A stretch of 30,515 nt of DNA, from positions 1 through 30,515 of the forward strand of contig CAYRIY010000034.1 of assembly GCA_964424335.1 (NCBI GenBank), read 5' to 3'. This DNA comes from CAYRIY01 sp964424335. Lineage in GTDB: Bacteria; Bacillota; Limnochordia; DTU080; RSA5. Positions 23,520-30,515 of the stretch are shown here, one piece after another. The position numbers were made by a program, and so were the translations under genes. The notes under the pieces were generated by a model. The model saw only the letters and a program-made list of their open reading frames with translations. It ran no database searches and was not told the DNA's origin. Position 1 is the first letter of the stretch. The number at the start of each line of letters is the position of its first letter.

Positions 23520-24413
23520 CTAGGAGGCGTACCTCCGCAAGATGCGGTCCACGGACGGACCGTAGCTTTCGCCGAAGAGGTTGAGGTGGACCAGCAGGTA
23601 GTAGAGTTGATACAGGGGCAATCGCTCTTCCCAGCCTGGCCGGAGCGGCCACGCTTCGGCGTAGGCGCTCCAAAAGCGGTCGGGAAATCCGCCAAAGAGG
23701 CGGGCCATCGCAAGGTCGACCTCGCGGTCCCCGTAGTACACGGCGGGGTCGATCAGGGCGGGCCCTTTTACGGAGGCGATCCAATTGCCCGACCAAAGGT
23801 CGCCGTGAATGAGTGAGGGGCCGACATCGCTCTCGTCGATCCAGCGGCTCAGCCGATCGAGGAGATGGGCTGCCATGCGGTCGCGCTCGGGCGTCATGCG
23901 GCCCAGTTGCCGGGCGAGCCGAAACTGTGGCGCGAGGCGTCGATCCCGGTAAAATGCGGTCCAACTTGGGTTGACGTCGTTTGATTGGGGCAAGAGGCCG
24001 ATGAAGTTGTCGGACTCAAAGCCGTACGCGGGCGCTGTATGCCTGTGAATCGCCGCGAGGGCGCGGCCGAGCGTCTCGGCCACAGCCGCTTCGCGCTCCG
24101 GCGAGGGCTCGAGCCATTTCATCAGGATGCCCTCTTTCGACGCCGCGAAGACGTGAGGAATGACGAGCGCGTCCGGTTGGCGCAAGGTCTCGAGCCCAAT
24201 TCGCTCGGCGCTGAAGAAACCGGGAGGGGCATCGGGACGCAGCTTTGCCAGGAGCGTATTTCCAGCCGTCGTTTCGACTCGGTAAACCTGGTTGATCGAT
24301 CCACCGGACAGCGGTGAAATCCGGACCGGGTCGCCAACATCGCCTAGGTCACCGGCCTTAGCCTCGATGAGCAGGGCCCGGATCGCCGCCTCGGCGCCTT
24401 TCCGGTCGCTCAC
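23520..24413 (-). CDS. Fructosamine/ketosamine-3-kinase family protein
   Basis: 297 residues. Aminoglycoside-phosphotransferase-like kinase fold: LSGGSINQVYRVET loop (residues 36-48), the nucleotide-binding Lys in LLAKLRP (K57), the catalytic loop LIHGDLWSGNW (HGD 203-205) and the metal-binding ALIDPAVYYGDREVDLAM (D222). HGDLWSGN and YYGDRE-DLAM are specific to FN3K-related proteins. These phosphorylate ketosamines formed by sugar attack on protein amines; bacterial members often prefer ribulosamines or erythrulosamines. Its first four bases overlap the end of the LMW phosphatase gene (ATGA type), so the two are co-translated, and both are thought to act in protein deglycation. Confidence 0.92.
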   Translation of the reverse strand: MSDRKGAEAAIRALLIEAKAGDLGDVGDPVRISPLSGGSINQVYRVETTAGNTLLAKLRPDAPPGFFSAERIGLETLRQPDALVIPHVFAASKEGILMKWLEPSPEREAAVAETLGRALAAIHRHTAPAYGFESDNFIGLLPQSNDVNPSWTAFYRDRRLAPQFRLARQLGRMTPERDRMAAHLLDRLSRWIDESDVGPSLIHGDLWSGNWIASVKGPALIDPAVYYGDREVDLAMARLFGGFPDRFWSAYAEAWPLRPGWEERLPLYQLYYLLVHLNLFGESYGPSVDRILRRYAS

Positions 24414-24883
24414 CGACCGGCCCCGTCCTTCTTGATGGCGTCGATCAACCCTCGCACCCCGTCCTTTACCAGGGCATAGGTCTGGTCGAAATGTCCGTGG
24501 AAGTAGGGATCGGAGACCTCCTCGCCCTCTTTGCCCGGGATGAAGTCACAAAGGAGGCGGATGCGCCCTTGCGGCACGCCGCGGGCGACGAGCTCACGCA
24601 CGTTTGCGTGATCCATCGCAACGATGTAATCGTGCCTGAGTATTTCGTCGCTCGACATCACCTTGGCGCTCAGGCCTTCGTCGGAGATGCCCTGTTGCCT
24701 CAGGATCTGGCGGGTGCCTCGGTGGGGAGCCTGCCCGACGTGCCAGTCGCCAAGGCCGCACGAACTGACCTGCACCCAGTCGAGCCCCTCCTTGGCGACG
24801 GCGTCCCGCATTACGGCTTCAGCCATCGGGGATCTGCAGATGTTTCCGAGGCACACAAAGAGCACACTCGTGTCTTGACGCAT
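24410..24883 (-). CDS. Low-molecular-weight protein-tyrosine-phosphatase family protein (deglycation partner)
   Basis: 157 residues from the ATG at 24883, preceded by AGGTG six bases away; a GTG at 24892 would add three residues. LMW-PTP signature CLGNICRS (nucleophile C11, R17) and the acid D125 in SDPYF; the second Asp-Pro tyrosine is kept. The family includes tyrosine phosphatases and arsenate reductases. LMW-PTP homologues beside FN3K genes are known as ribulosamine/erythrulosamine-phosphate phosphatases, which fits this overlapping gene pair better than signalling. Promoter probably lies in 24884-24910. Confidence 0.92.
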   Translation of the reverse strand: MRQDTSVLFVCLGNICRSPMAEAVMRDAVAKEGLDWVQVSSCGLGDWHVGQAPHRGTRQILRQQGISDEGLSAKVMSSDEILRHDYIVAMDHANVRELVARGVPQGRIRLLCDFIPGKEGEEVSDPYFHGHFDQTYALVKDGVRGLIDAIKKDGAGR

Positions 24884-24907
24884 GTTTAGCACCTACAAAC
24901 AGCGATG

Positions 24908-25021
24908 ATTTGGCCCCTGGGCGAATGCCTGAGAGGCCGACACACCTCTTCTAAGCTTGCTTCGGGTATCCCTGCCGCATGCCTCGGGTTCCCGAGTGCA
25001 GCCCATGAGGCAGAGCCAAAT
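24908..25021 (+). ncRNA. Candidate structured RNA (unidentified)
   Basis: A 114-base intergenic segment closes on itself: ATTTGGC (24908-24914) pairs with GCCAAAT (25015-25021), then TGGGC (24918-24922) with GCCCA (25001-25005). Inside are GAGAGG (24931-24936) with CCTCTT (24945-24950), and TGC-CTCGG (24980-24987) with CCGAG-T-GCA (24992-25000), loop GTTC and one bulged T. This branched shape recalls a riboswitch or small RNA upstream of the membrane-protein gene at 25101. I do not recognise TPP, SAM, SRP, 6S or tRNA consensus motifs in it. Strand could also be minus. Confidence 0.35.
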
Positions 25022-25100
25022 ACTAAAGGTTTTGAGCGCCCGTGCGGCCAATCATGGTCAAAGCGGAATCCCTCAATTCAGATGGGAGGTCGAGCTTTTT

Positions 25101-25469
25101 TTGAGCGTTTCGCTTAGGGAAATCTACTTTTACGCAGTCAGCTTCGTCATGCTGATCTTGGTCGTCATAGGGCTTTTTCAACTCGTGGGCGCGACGACCG
25201 CGCTCTTTGAACCAAGCTCGCAACTGTACCGTTATCCAAGCGTCATGGGCGAAACTGAGCTGAAGATGAGGTTAGCCGCCGAGTACCCGGAGGCCACGGA
25301 CGATGAGATTGCCGCAATGGCCCGGGAAGAGCTCGATCGGATCGAAGCGGAAGAGCGGGCGCGAGCGAATTACTGGCGTTGGCAGCGCCTTGTGAACGCT
25401 GCGGCGTACATCGTGATTGCGCTCCCGATCTATCGATACCACTGGCGCAAGGTGCGCGCCAACCAGTAA
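25101..25469 (+). CDS. Small two-helix membrane protein, DUF5671-like
   Basis: 122 residues from the TTG at 25101, preceded by GGGAGGT (25084-25090); the frame is open further upstream but that part has no coding character and overlaps the RNA candidate. Helix 1: EIYFYAVSFVMLILVVIGLFQLVG. A charged middle (YPEATDDEIAAMAREELDRIEAEERARAN) is followed by helix 2, LVNAAAYIVIALPIYRYHWRKVRANQ. The YFYAVSF start and ALPIYRYHWR end resemble DUF5671 proteins, whose role is unknown. Both loops should face the same side of the cytoplasmic membrane. A phosphohexomutase gene begins 42 bases later. Confidence 0.65.
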   Translation: MSVSLREIYFYAVSFVMLILVVIGLFQLVGATTALFEPSSQLYRYPSVMGETELKMRLAAEYPEATDDEIAAMAREELDRIEAEERARANYWRWQRLVNAAAYIVIALPIYRYHWRKVRANQ

Positions 25470-25511
25470 CCCATATCCCACAACCCACAATGAGAAGCAG
25501 GTGACGGATCA

Positions 25512-26885
25512 TTGACGACGGGCGGTTCAAAGCGTTTGGACACCATGTCTTGTTTTAAGGCGTACGACGTGCGGGGCATCGTCCCGGATCAGTTAGATGA
25601 GGCCACTGCGTACCGCATCGGCAGAGCGTACGCCGAAGTCGTCCGGCCAAAGCGCGTGGTCGTGGGGCGCGACGTGCGCCCGTCGGGCGTCGTGCTTTCG
25701 GCTGCTCTTGCGACTGGGCTGAACGACGCCGGCGTCGACGTCCTCGACATCGGGCAGTGCGGCACGGAACAAGTGTACTTCACCACGTTTCACCACGGCC
25801 TCGATGGCGGGATCATGGTGACGGCAAGTCACAACCCGCCGGAGTACAACGGAATGAAGTTCGTGCGCGAGGCGGCAAAGCCGATCAGCGGAGACAGCGG
25901 CCTATTTGAGATTGAAGCGATTGCAAGCCGAGGCGAGTTTGAGCGGTCCCCGTATCGAGGCAGGACCGTCGAGATCGACACGACGGAGCAGTACGTTGCA
26001 CGCCTCCTCGAATACGTCGACAAGGACGCGCTAAGGCCGCTAAAACTCGCGTGCAATCCGGGAAACGGCTGCGCAGGACCCATCTTGAAACGCCTTGCCA
26101 AAGAGCTGCCCTTTGAAATCCACACGGTATTTGAAGAGCCCGACGGCGCCTTTCCAAACGGCGTGCCCAACCCGCTTCTCCCTGAGAACCGCGAGGCGAC
26201 GGCGAAACTCGTTCGGGACGTCGGCGCCGATCTTGGAATCGCATGGGACGGCGATTTCGACCGCTGCTTCTTCTTTGACGAAGCGGGGCGATTCATCGAA
26301 GGGTACTACGTCGTGGGGCTCCTCGCCCAGGCGATGTTGGAGAAGAAGCCGGGAGCGACGATCATCTACGACCCCCGCCTCACCTGGAACACCATCGACA
26401 TCATTCAAACCATGGGCGGCCGTCCGGTTCAATCCAAGACGGGCCACGCCTTTATCAAGGAGCGCATGCGGCTCGAACAGGCAGCGTACGGGGGCGAAAT
26501 GTCCGCGCACCACTACTTCCAAGATTTCAGCTACTGTGATAGCGGGATGATTCCTTGGCTGCTCGTTGCAGACCTGATGTCCAAGGACGGCCGTCCGATC
26601 TCAAAGATGATCGAAGACCGAGTCGAGCGATACCCGGTAAGCGGCGAGATCAATCGGACGTTGTCGGATCCCGACGCCGCGATCGGCCGTGTCGAGGAGC
26701 GCTACGGCAGCGAGGCGCTCGTGGTTGACCGCACGGACGGCGTTTCCATGGAATTTGAAAACTGGCGCTTCAACGTGCGCAAGTCCAACACGGAGCCGCT
26801 CCTGCGCCTCAATGTGGAAAGCCGTGGCGATCGAGCCCTCATGGAGCAAAAGACGGAGGAGTTGCTCAAACTCATTGGGTCGTAG
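25512..26885 (+). CDS. Phosphomannomutase/phosphoglucomutase
   Basis: 457 residues from the TTG at 25512, which has AGGTGA seven bases upstream. The internal ATG at 25545 (MSCFKAYDVRG) matches the usual family N-terminus but lacks a ribosome site, so the first 11 residues are uncertain. Alpha-D-phosphohexomutase domains I-IV are complete: phospho-Ser loop TASHNPPEYNG (S106), metal loop DGDFDRC (246-252), sugar loop GEMSAHHYF (329-336) and phosphate loop RKSNTEPLLR (423-432). It interconverts hexose-6- and hexose-1-phosphates for glycan precursor synthesis or sugar use. Ends at a strong terminator. Confidence 0.95.
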   Translation: MTTGGSKRLDTMSCFKAYDVRGIVPDQLDEATAYRIGRAYAEVVRPKRVVVGRDVRPSGVVLSAALATGLNDAGVDVLDIGQCGTEQVYFTTFHHGLDGGIMVTASHNPPEYNGMKFVREAAKPISGDSGLFEIEAIASRGEFERSPYRGRTVEIDTTEQYVARLLEYVDKDALRPLKLACNPGNGCAGPILKRLAKELPFEIHTVFEEPDGAFPNGVPNPLLPENREATAKLVRDVGADLGIAWDGDFDRCFFFDEAGRFIEGYYVVGLLAQAMLEKKPGATIIYDPRLTWNTIDIIQTMGGRPVQSKTGHAFIKERMRLEQAAYGGEMSAHHYFQDFSYCDSGMIPWLLVADLMSKDGRPISKMIEDRVERYPVSGEINRTLSDPDAAIGRVEERYGSEALVVDRTDGVSMEFENWRFNVRKSNTEPLLRLNVESRGDRALMEQKTEELLKLIGS

Positions 26886-26948
26886 GCGAGCCGAGGAGTC
26901 TCGCACTTGGCGGCCCAACCTCGATCGCTCGTCATGGTTCCATTCCCG

Positions 26949-26977
26949 AACCGGGGCGCAATTGCCCCGGTTTTTTT
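26949..26977 (+). terminator. Rho-independent terminator after the phosphohexomutase gene
   Basis: AACCGGGGC (26949-26957) pairs with GCCCCGGTT (26964-26972) around a 6-base loop, and a run of seven T begins at 26971. It lies 63 bases after the stop. Confidence 0.93.
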
Positions 26978-27102
26978 GCGTTCTTGCCGGCGTCATGTCT
27001 CGTTTCCACGACGCATAAGGTTAGGTGACGGCAAGGGACAACTAGGAGCTTGTACCTTAAAGGGCAAGCCGCCTAGCCTACCACAAAGGGAGGTAATTGG
27101 GG

Positions 27103-27468
27103 ATGGAATTGGTCACGGAAGCCGCTCGCATCGTGCTGTCGATCTTCTTCATCTATCACGGGGTAAACCACTTCTTAAACCTGAAGTCGCTGACCGAGTA
27201 CGCCGAAAGCAAGAGCGTTCCTTTTCCTAAAGTGGCCGTTTTGGTCACCGGGGCGGCGCTCCTTGTGGGAGGGCTGACGCACATGTTCCTCTTCAACGTT
27301 ATGTTCGGAGCCGTGATCGTCTCGGTCTTTCTCGTTTTGGCGGCTGTGATGGCGCACCGGTTTTGGACCGAGCGCGATGCAGAGCAACGGGCCAACGAGA
27401 TGTCCCATTTCCTGAAAAACTTCGCGGTGGCGGCCGCCACGATCATTTCCGCCGCCTGTCTGGCGTAG
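27103..27468 (+). CDS. DoxX-like membrane protein
   Basis: 121 residues from the ATG at 27103, with AAAGGGAGGT at good spacing; the TTG at 27097 is too close to it. Four hydrophobic helices: AARIVLSIFFIYHGVNHFL, VAVLVTGAALLVGGLTHMFLF, MFGAVIVSVFLVLAAVMAHRFW and LKNFAVAAATIISAACLA. The pattern helix-YHGVNHF...LTEYA-x-S-K-x-VPFPKVAV...G-x-x-L...GG fits DoxX/SURF4-like proteins of unknown or redox-related function in the cytoplasmic membrane. It lies alone between a terminator and the Gfo/Idh gene. Confidence 0.8.
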   Translation: MELVTEAARIVLSIFFIYHGVNHFLNLKSLTEYAESKSVPFPKVAVLVTGAALLVGGLTHMFLFNVMFGAVIVSVFLVLAAVMAHRFWTERDAEQRANEMSHFLKNFAVAAATIISAACLA

Positions 27469-27585
27469 CGATCGACCGATCAAATTGGCCCAGGTGGAGA
27501 TCCCTCTCATGCCGCAGTAATTTTAGACTTATCTCTTCAAGGTGGACTGCTTTCTTTGGAGAATCACTCAAGCGTTATTGATTTT

Positions 27586-27592
27586 GGGAGGG
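27586..27592 (+). promoter_or_regulatory. Ribosome binding site marking the ATC start of the Gfo/Idh gene
   Basis: GGGAGGG ends seven bases before the ATC at 27600 and 61 bases before the first in-frame ATG at 27654. Confidence 0.7.
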
Positions 27593-27599
27593 AACGACC

Positions 27600-28580
27600 A
27601 TCGCTAAGGTAAGAGTCGGCTTCATCGGAACCGGAGGCATCTCTCGAGGACATATGAAACGCCTCTCCGAGATGGAGGACGTCGCGCTCACCGCATTTGC
27701 GGACGTGAGCGAGGCGACCGTGCAGGACGCAGCGAACAAGTTTGGCGCCAAGGCGTACACGGATGCGGCCAAAATGCTGGACGAAAACGAGCTGGACGCA
27801 GTCTACATCTGCATTCCGCCGTTCGCGCACGGACAGCCGGAAAAGCTCGCCATCGAGCGCAACCTCGCCATGTTTGTCGAAAAGCCCGTCCACCTCGACC
27901 TCAGTGAGGCGCGCGACTTCGTGGCCGAGATCGAAAGGCGCAACCTGGTCACGTCCGTAGGTTACCAGGAGCGGTACATCGACGTCATCGGTCGCTTGAA
28001 AGACGAACTCGCCAAAGAGAAAATCGGTCTGGTGATGGGCTACTGGCTGGGCGGAGTTCCCGGCGTCGCATGGTGGCGGAAGCGCCACATGTCGGGCGGA
28101 CAAGCTGTCGAGCAGACCACGCACGTGTTTGACATGGCCCGCTACCTCGTCGGCGAGGTCAAGGCGGTCCAGGCGGTCGGCATGCGGGGCCTCATCGACG
28201 AGTTCGAAGGGTACGACACCGAGGACGCATCGGCAGCCAACTTGGTCTTTGAGAACGGCGCCATCGGAACGATCTTCTCAGGGTGCTTCCTCAAGACCGG
28301 CCAAAACGTGCCGAACGGCCTCGACATCTTCTGCCGGAATACGACGATCAATTACCGCTTGCGCAGCTCGGTCACGGTTGCCCGAAACGGCGAAACGTCG
28401 GTCTGGCGCATCCAGAACGACTACCAGAACGAGGCGGATCGAGCGTTTATCGATGCCGTCAAGGCCAAGAATCCCGCCGGCGTAAAGAGCAGCTACGCAG
28501 ATGGCGTGCGCTCGCTTGAGCTCACCCTCGCCGTGAACAAGGCAATCGACACCAAGGAGACCGTCGAGCTTCCGCTCTAA
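27600..28580 (+). CDS. Gfo/Idh/MocA-family NAD(P)-dependent oxidoreductase with apparent ATC start codon
   Basis: 326 residues when read from ATC at 27600. As Met, this gives MAKVRVGFIGTGGISRGHMKRLSEM, the family's standard N-terminus with the Rossmann motif G-x-G-x-x-(G). The first ATG (27654) would remove the whole nucleotide-binding motif. A TGA at 27579 closes the frame upstream, and no ATG, GTG or TTG lies between. Catalytic-domain marks: MFVEKPVHLDL (EKP), SVGYQERYIDVI, LGGVPGVAWWRKRHMSGGQAVEQTTHVFDMARYL (the D-x-x-x-H-like active-site helix) and VLVFENGAIGTIF-like strands. It would oxidise or reduce a sugar or inositol with NAD(P). Ends at a strong terminator. Confidence 0.9.
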   Translation: MAKVRVGFIGTGGISRGHMKRLSEMEDVALTAFADVSEATVQDAANKFGAKAYTDAAKMLDENELDAVYICIPPFAHGQPEKLAIERNLAMFVEKPVHLDLSEARDFVAEIERRNLVTSVGYQERYIDVIGRLKDELAKEKIGLVMGYWLGGVPGVAWWRKRHMSGGQAVEQTTHVFDMARYLVGEVKAVQAVGMRGLIDEFEGYDTEDASAANLVFENGAIGTIFSGCFLKTGQNVPNGLDIFCRNTTINYRLRSSVTVARNGETSVWRIQNDYQNEADRAFIDAVKAKNPAGVKSSYADGVRSLELTLAVNKAIDTKETVELPL

Positions 28581-28627
28581 GGTCGGTCACAAATCGATCA
28601 AAATTGGTCACGACAGTGACGCACAAG

Positions 28628-28664
28628 AAACCGCCGCTCATTCAAAGGGGAGCGGCGGTTTTTT
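28628..28664 (+). terminator. Rho-independent terminator after the Gfo/Idh gene
   Basis: AAACCGCCGCTC (28628-28639) pairs with GAGCGGCGGTTT (28650-28661), 12 bp with a 10-base loop, and TTTTTT covers 28659-28664. The A-run on the 5' side would also give a T-tract on the minus strand. Confidence 0.93.
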
Positions 28665-28670
28665 GTACTG

Positions 28671-28763
28671 AGCGCAAACGTCTCGACGAGCTCGTCCAGG
28701 CGTCGGCGCAGCTTTGGCTCCGGCATTTCGTACACCTTGCCCAGCAGGTGGAAGGTGTCGATC
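28671..28763 (-). pseudogene. Relic of an ABC-transporter ATPase gene
   Basis: The minus strand reads IDTFHLLGKVYEMPEPKL, then RRRLDELVETFALS. This is the segment after the Q-loop of ABC-2-type (drug/Na export) ATPases: E-N-L-x-x-x-(G/A)-x-L-Y-G-M-P, then R-R-R-x-D-E-L-L-x-x-F-x-L. No Walker A, signature or Walker B sequence flanks it, and the segment is cut off by the terminator on one side and unrelated sequence on the other. I infer a decayed remnant about 31 codons long. Confidence 0.6.
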
Positions 28764-28882
28764 GGAGGAAGGGCCGACCATTAAAGTCGGGGAAAAAGGT
28801 GCGCATCAAACGTGGGTTTTTAGAATTGGCAACGTCAAAGCGGGCATATCAATGGCAATCAAGATTGAACGGGGGCAGTGGG

Positions 28883-30515
28883 ATGAGGAGATCAGAGTGG
28901 CAGAAGGCGACGTATTTACGCTTACCGATTATGGTGGTCGCGATCGCAGTTTCACTGGTTGTCAGCACATGCATCGCGCTCGGCGCGGAGACTGACCGCG
29001 GCGCGAGCAGTGTAGATCCCGGGGCCATTGCTCTGTACCCGATCGTCAAGGCGCCCCCTGGCGCTTCGCAAGGGTACTTGATCACGAGCAGCGTGCGAAC
29101 CGAGGTCGTGGGCGGGGATGACCTTTCGGAGGAGCTAGGCGAAATCGAGGAATTCGAATTTGCTGTCTACGCCCGGTACACGGTGCTCGACCCGGGCGAC
29201 TTCGGTGAAGGGCGACTCCTCGTCGAGGCGATGGCGTTGGACCGGTCGACCTTGCGCCCCGTCGCGCTGCCCCCTTGGCAAGGCGTGCTCCACCTTGCGC
29301 CCTCCGAGTCGGTGTGGGAAGATGGGGAAATGCCCTCGTGGGCGTACGATCTTGGGGTTTCACTCGACTGGCTGAGGGAATGGATGACCTCGCCCGCCGA
29401 TGCTCCCGCGGACCCGATCGAAGTCGGCGGGCGGTGGGAATCCGTTACTCGCGTCAGCGACGATCCCCGATTTGAAGGACTCGAGCTTCGCCACGGCACG
29501 TTCACCGTCACCGGGGAGTACCAACAGGCCCTGCGGCCCGATGCAATGGCTCCGCCCGTTGCGTCCATCCTCGAGACGTATCGAGGCCGACTCGAGAGCG
29601 CCGTCGAACGCGTCGAGCCGCTGCCCTGGTGTATGGAAGAGCCGGACGAGACCGCATCGTTCGATACATATTTGCGTTGGATCGACGAGTGCCTCGAATC
29701 TGTGGTCGCCGCGTCACTTCCTTCAGCAATGGCGCTTGAGGGTACCCATCGACTCCTGCTGGTGCATGACGACTTTCCTTGGGGCGGTCATAGCAACCAA
29801 GTAGGACGGATGATCTTTACGATGGACGAGGCGCCCGAGGTCACGCTTGAGTTTACGACCGAGGTTGTGCGGCACGAGAGGTCATTTGAGCAAGGAGCGA
29901 TCGAGTCGCTCGCTCCAGAGGCGCACAAGACCGCGACCTTGGACGCAAGTGATTGGATTGGGACCATGTACGGCGTTCCTTCGGGCGCTCCCGCGGATAT
30001 CTACGCCTTTTGGGGCGCAGCCGGTGACGGCGCTTTGATTGAGATGAACTCGTCGGACTTCGTGCCGTACCTGATTTTGATGGACGCGGAATGGAACGTA
30101 ATCCGGGAGAGTTACGACGTCTACGACGGCGAGTCGGCCGAAGTGTTCGCGAGGCTGCCTTATTCGGGGGAGTATTTCGTCCAGGCGACTACCGTGGACG
30201 GTCAGGTCTTTGGTGAATATACGATATCGCTCGATCTAGGACCGGACGTGGAGGAGCCCTCCTACTGGGACGACTGGTGGGGCTGGGAAGACGACGATTG
30301 GGACTTCGACTGGGAAGCCAACATGACTCAATTGCACGACGTGCATGCGTATGACATGCAATCGTGCGCGTCCGTACCGCTACCGCATGGGTCCGCGTGG
30401 GTGATTCGCGATCAAGATGCTTTTCTGGACGCCATTCGAGATGACGCGACCCGGGAGTATTGCCTCGAACAGCTTCAGGTACCCGACTTCGAGCGGTACG
30501 TGCTCGTTGGCATCG
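28883..30515 (+). CDS. Large secreted protein with PPC-like domain and Trp/acidic patch (3' end beyond window)
   Basis: At least 544 residues, open to the window edge. ATG at 28883 with GGGGG about eight bases upstream; signal MRRSEWQKATYLRLPIMVVAIAVSLVVSTCIALGA, cut near AET. The first 330 residues are beta-rich with no family I can name (YPIVKAPPGASQGYLITSSVRTEV; WESVTRVSDDPRFEGLELRHGTFTVTGEYQQAL). From about residue 370 to 450 (IYAFWGAAGDGALIEMNSSDFVPYLILMDAEWNVIRES...YSGEYFVQATT) the pattern is that of a bacterial pre-peptidase C-terminal (PPC) beta-sandwich. Then comes a striking patch, WDDWWGWEDDDWDFDWE (30266-30316). Likely exported to periplasm or surface; no catalytic motif seen in the part available. 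Confidence 0.8.
   Translation, partial: MRRSEWQKATYLRLPIMVVAIAVSLVVSTCIALGAETDRGASSVDPGAIALYPIVKAPPGASQGYLITSSVRTEVVGGDDLSEELGEIEEFEFAVYARYTVLDPGDFGEGRLLVEAMALDRSTLRPVALPPWQGVLHLAPSESVWEDGEMPSWAYDLGVSLDWLREWMTSPADAPADPIEVGGRWESVTRVSDDPRFEGLELRHGTFTVTGEYQQALRPDAMAPPVASILETYRGRLESAVERVEPLPWCMEEPDETASFDTYLRWIDECLESVVAASLPSAMALEGTHRLLLVHDDFPWGGHSNQVGRMIFTMDEAPEVTLEFTTEVVRHERSFEQGAIESLAPEAHKTATLDASDWIGTMYGVPSGAPADIYAFWGAAGDGALIEMNSSDFVPYLILMDAEWNVIRESYDVYDGESAEVFARLPYSGEYFVQATTVDGQVFGEYTISLDLGPDVEEPSYWDDWWGWEDDDWDFDWEANMTQLHDVHAYDMQSCASVPLPHGSAWVIRDQDAFLDAIRDDATREYCLEQLQVPDFERYVLVGI

Noticed and set aside
24908..25021. tRNA, TPP riboswitch, 6S or SRP RNA
   Set aside because: No T-loop TTCGA, no TPP box pair, no GGAAGGAAGCAG-type SRP loop, and too short with wrong stems for 6S RNA.

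Overview
The window is GC-rich, densely coded bacterial chromosome with no rRNA, tRNA, phage, transposase or CRISPR that I can recognise. It is dominated by small carbohydrate-handling modules. Four family-1 extracellular sugar-binding proteins (SBPs) have Sec signal peptides but no lipobox cysteine, so they look like soluble periplasmic proteins. This argues for a diderm or otherwise atypical envelope rather than a classical monoderm Firmicute. Gene styles (GntR-LacI chimeric regulator, Gfo/Idh oxidoreductase, AraD1-type protein, many TTG/GTG starts) would fit a deep-branching, Limnochordia- or Bipolaricaulota-like heterotroph, but I cannot assign a taxon from sequence alone.

Layout. 1-167: tail of an ABC exporter subunit. 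469-6520: a secreted putative polysaccharide-degrading toroid protein, an SBP, a small secreted carbohydrate-binding-like protein and a GntR-LacI regulator, forming one co-directional catabolic unit. 6853-9877: an SBP, a DapA/NAL-family aldolase or dehydratase behind a foldable leader, and a 185-residue unknown protein. 9974-10969 (minus): a luciferase-like flavin oxidoreductase. 11073-12735: a sugar isomerase/epimerase and a ChbG/YdjC deacetylase, ending in a bidirectional terminator shared with a convergent SBP (12820-14094, minus). 14337-16026: an atypical PIG-L deacetylase and a tandem-GNAT protein. 16040-17429 (minus): two membrane proteins, a CDF-like transporter and a polyprenol/phytol-kinase-like protein.

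17430-19599 is the least ordinary stretch: almost 2.2 kb without a convincing gene, built mainly from three diverged tandem copies of a roughly 0.6-kb element. It ends in a 19-bp palindrome and a 9-bp microsatellite just before an SBP-LacI operon (19600-21896). Then come a truncated VOC-family gene, an AraD1/FAH-family enzyme (22502-23503), a minus-strand fructosamine-kinase/LMW-phosphatase pair with overlapping ends (protein deglycation), a foldable intergenic RNA candidate, a small membrane protein, a phosphohexomutase, a DoxX-like protein, a Gfo/Idh oxidoreductase, a relic of an ABC ATPase, and the 5' part of a large secreted protein that runs off the window.

Most notable: (1) two genes, a LacI regulator and a Gfo/Idh oxidoreductase, have no ATG/GTG/TTG at the family N-terminus and appear to start at ATC with good Shine-Dalgarno sequences; (2) there are four SBPs and no permease gene; (3) the triplicated intergenic element shows a codon-like substitution rhythm on the minus strand.
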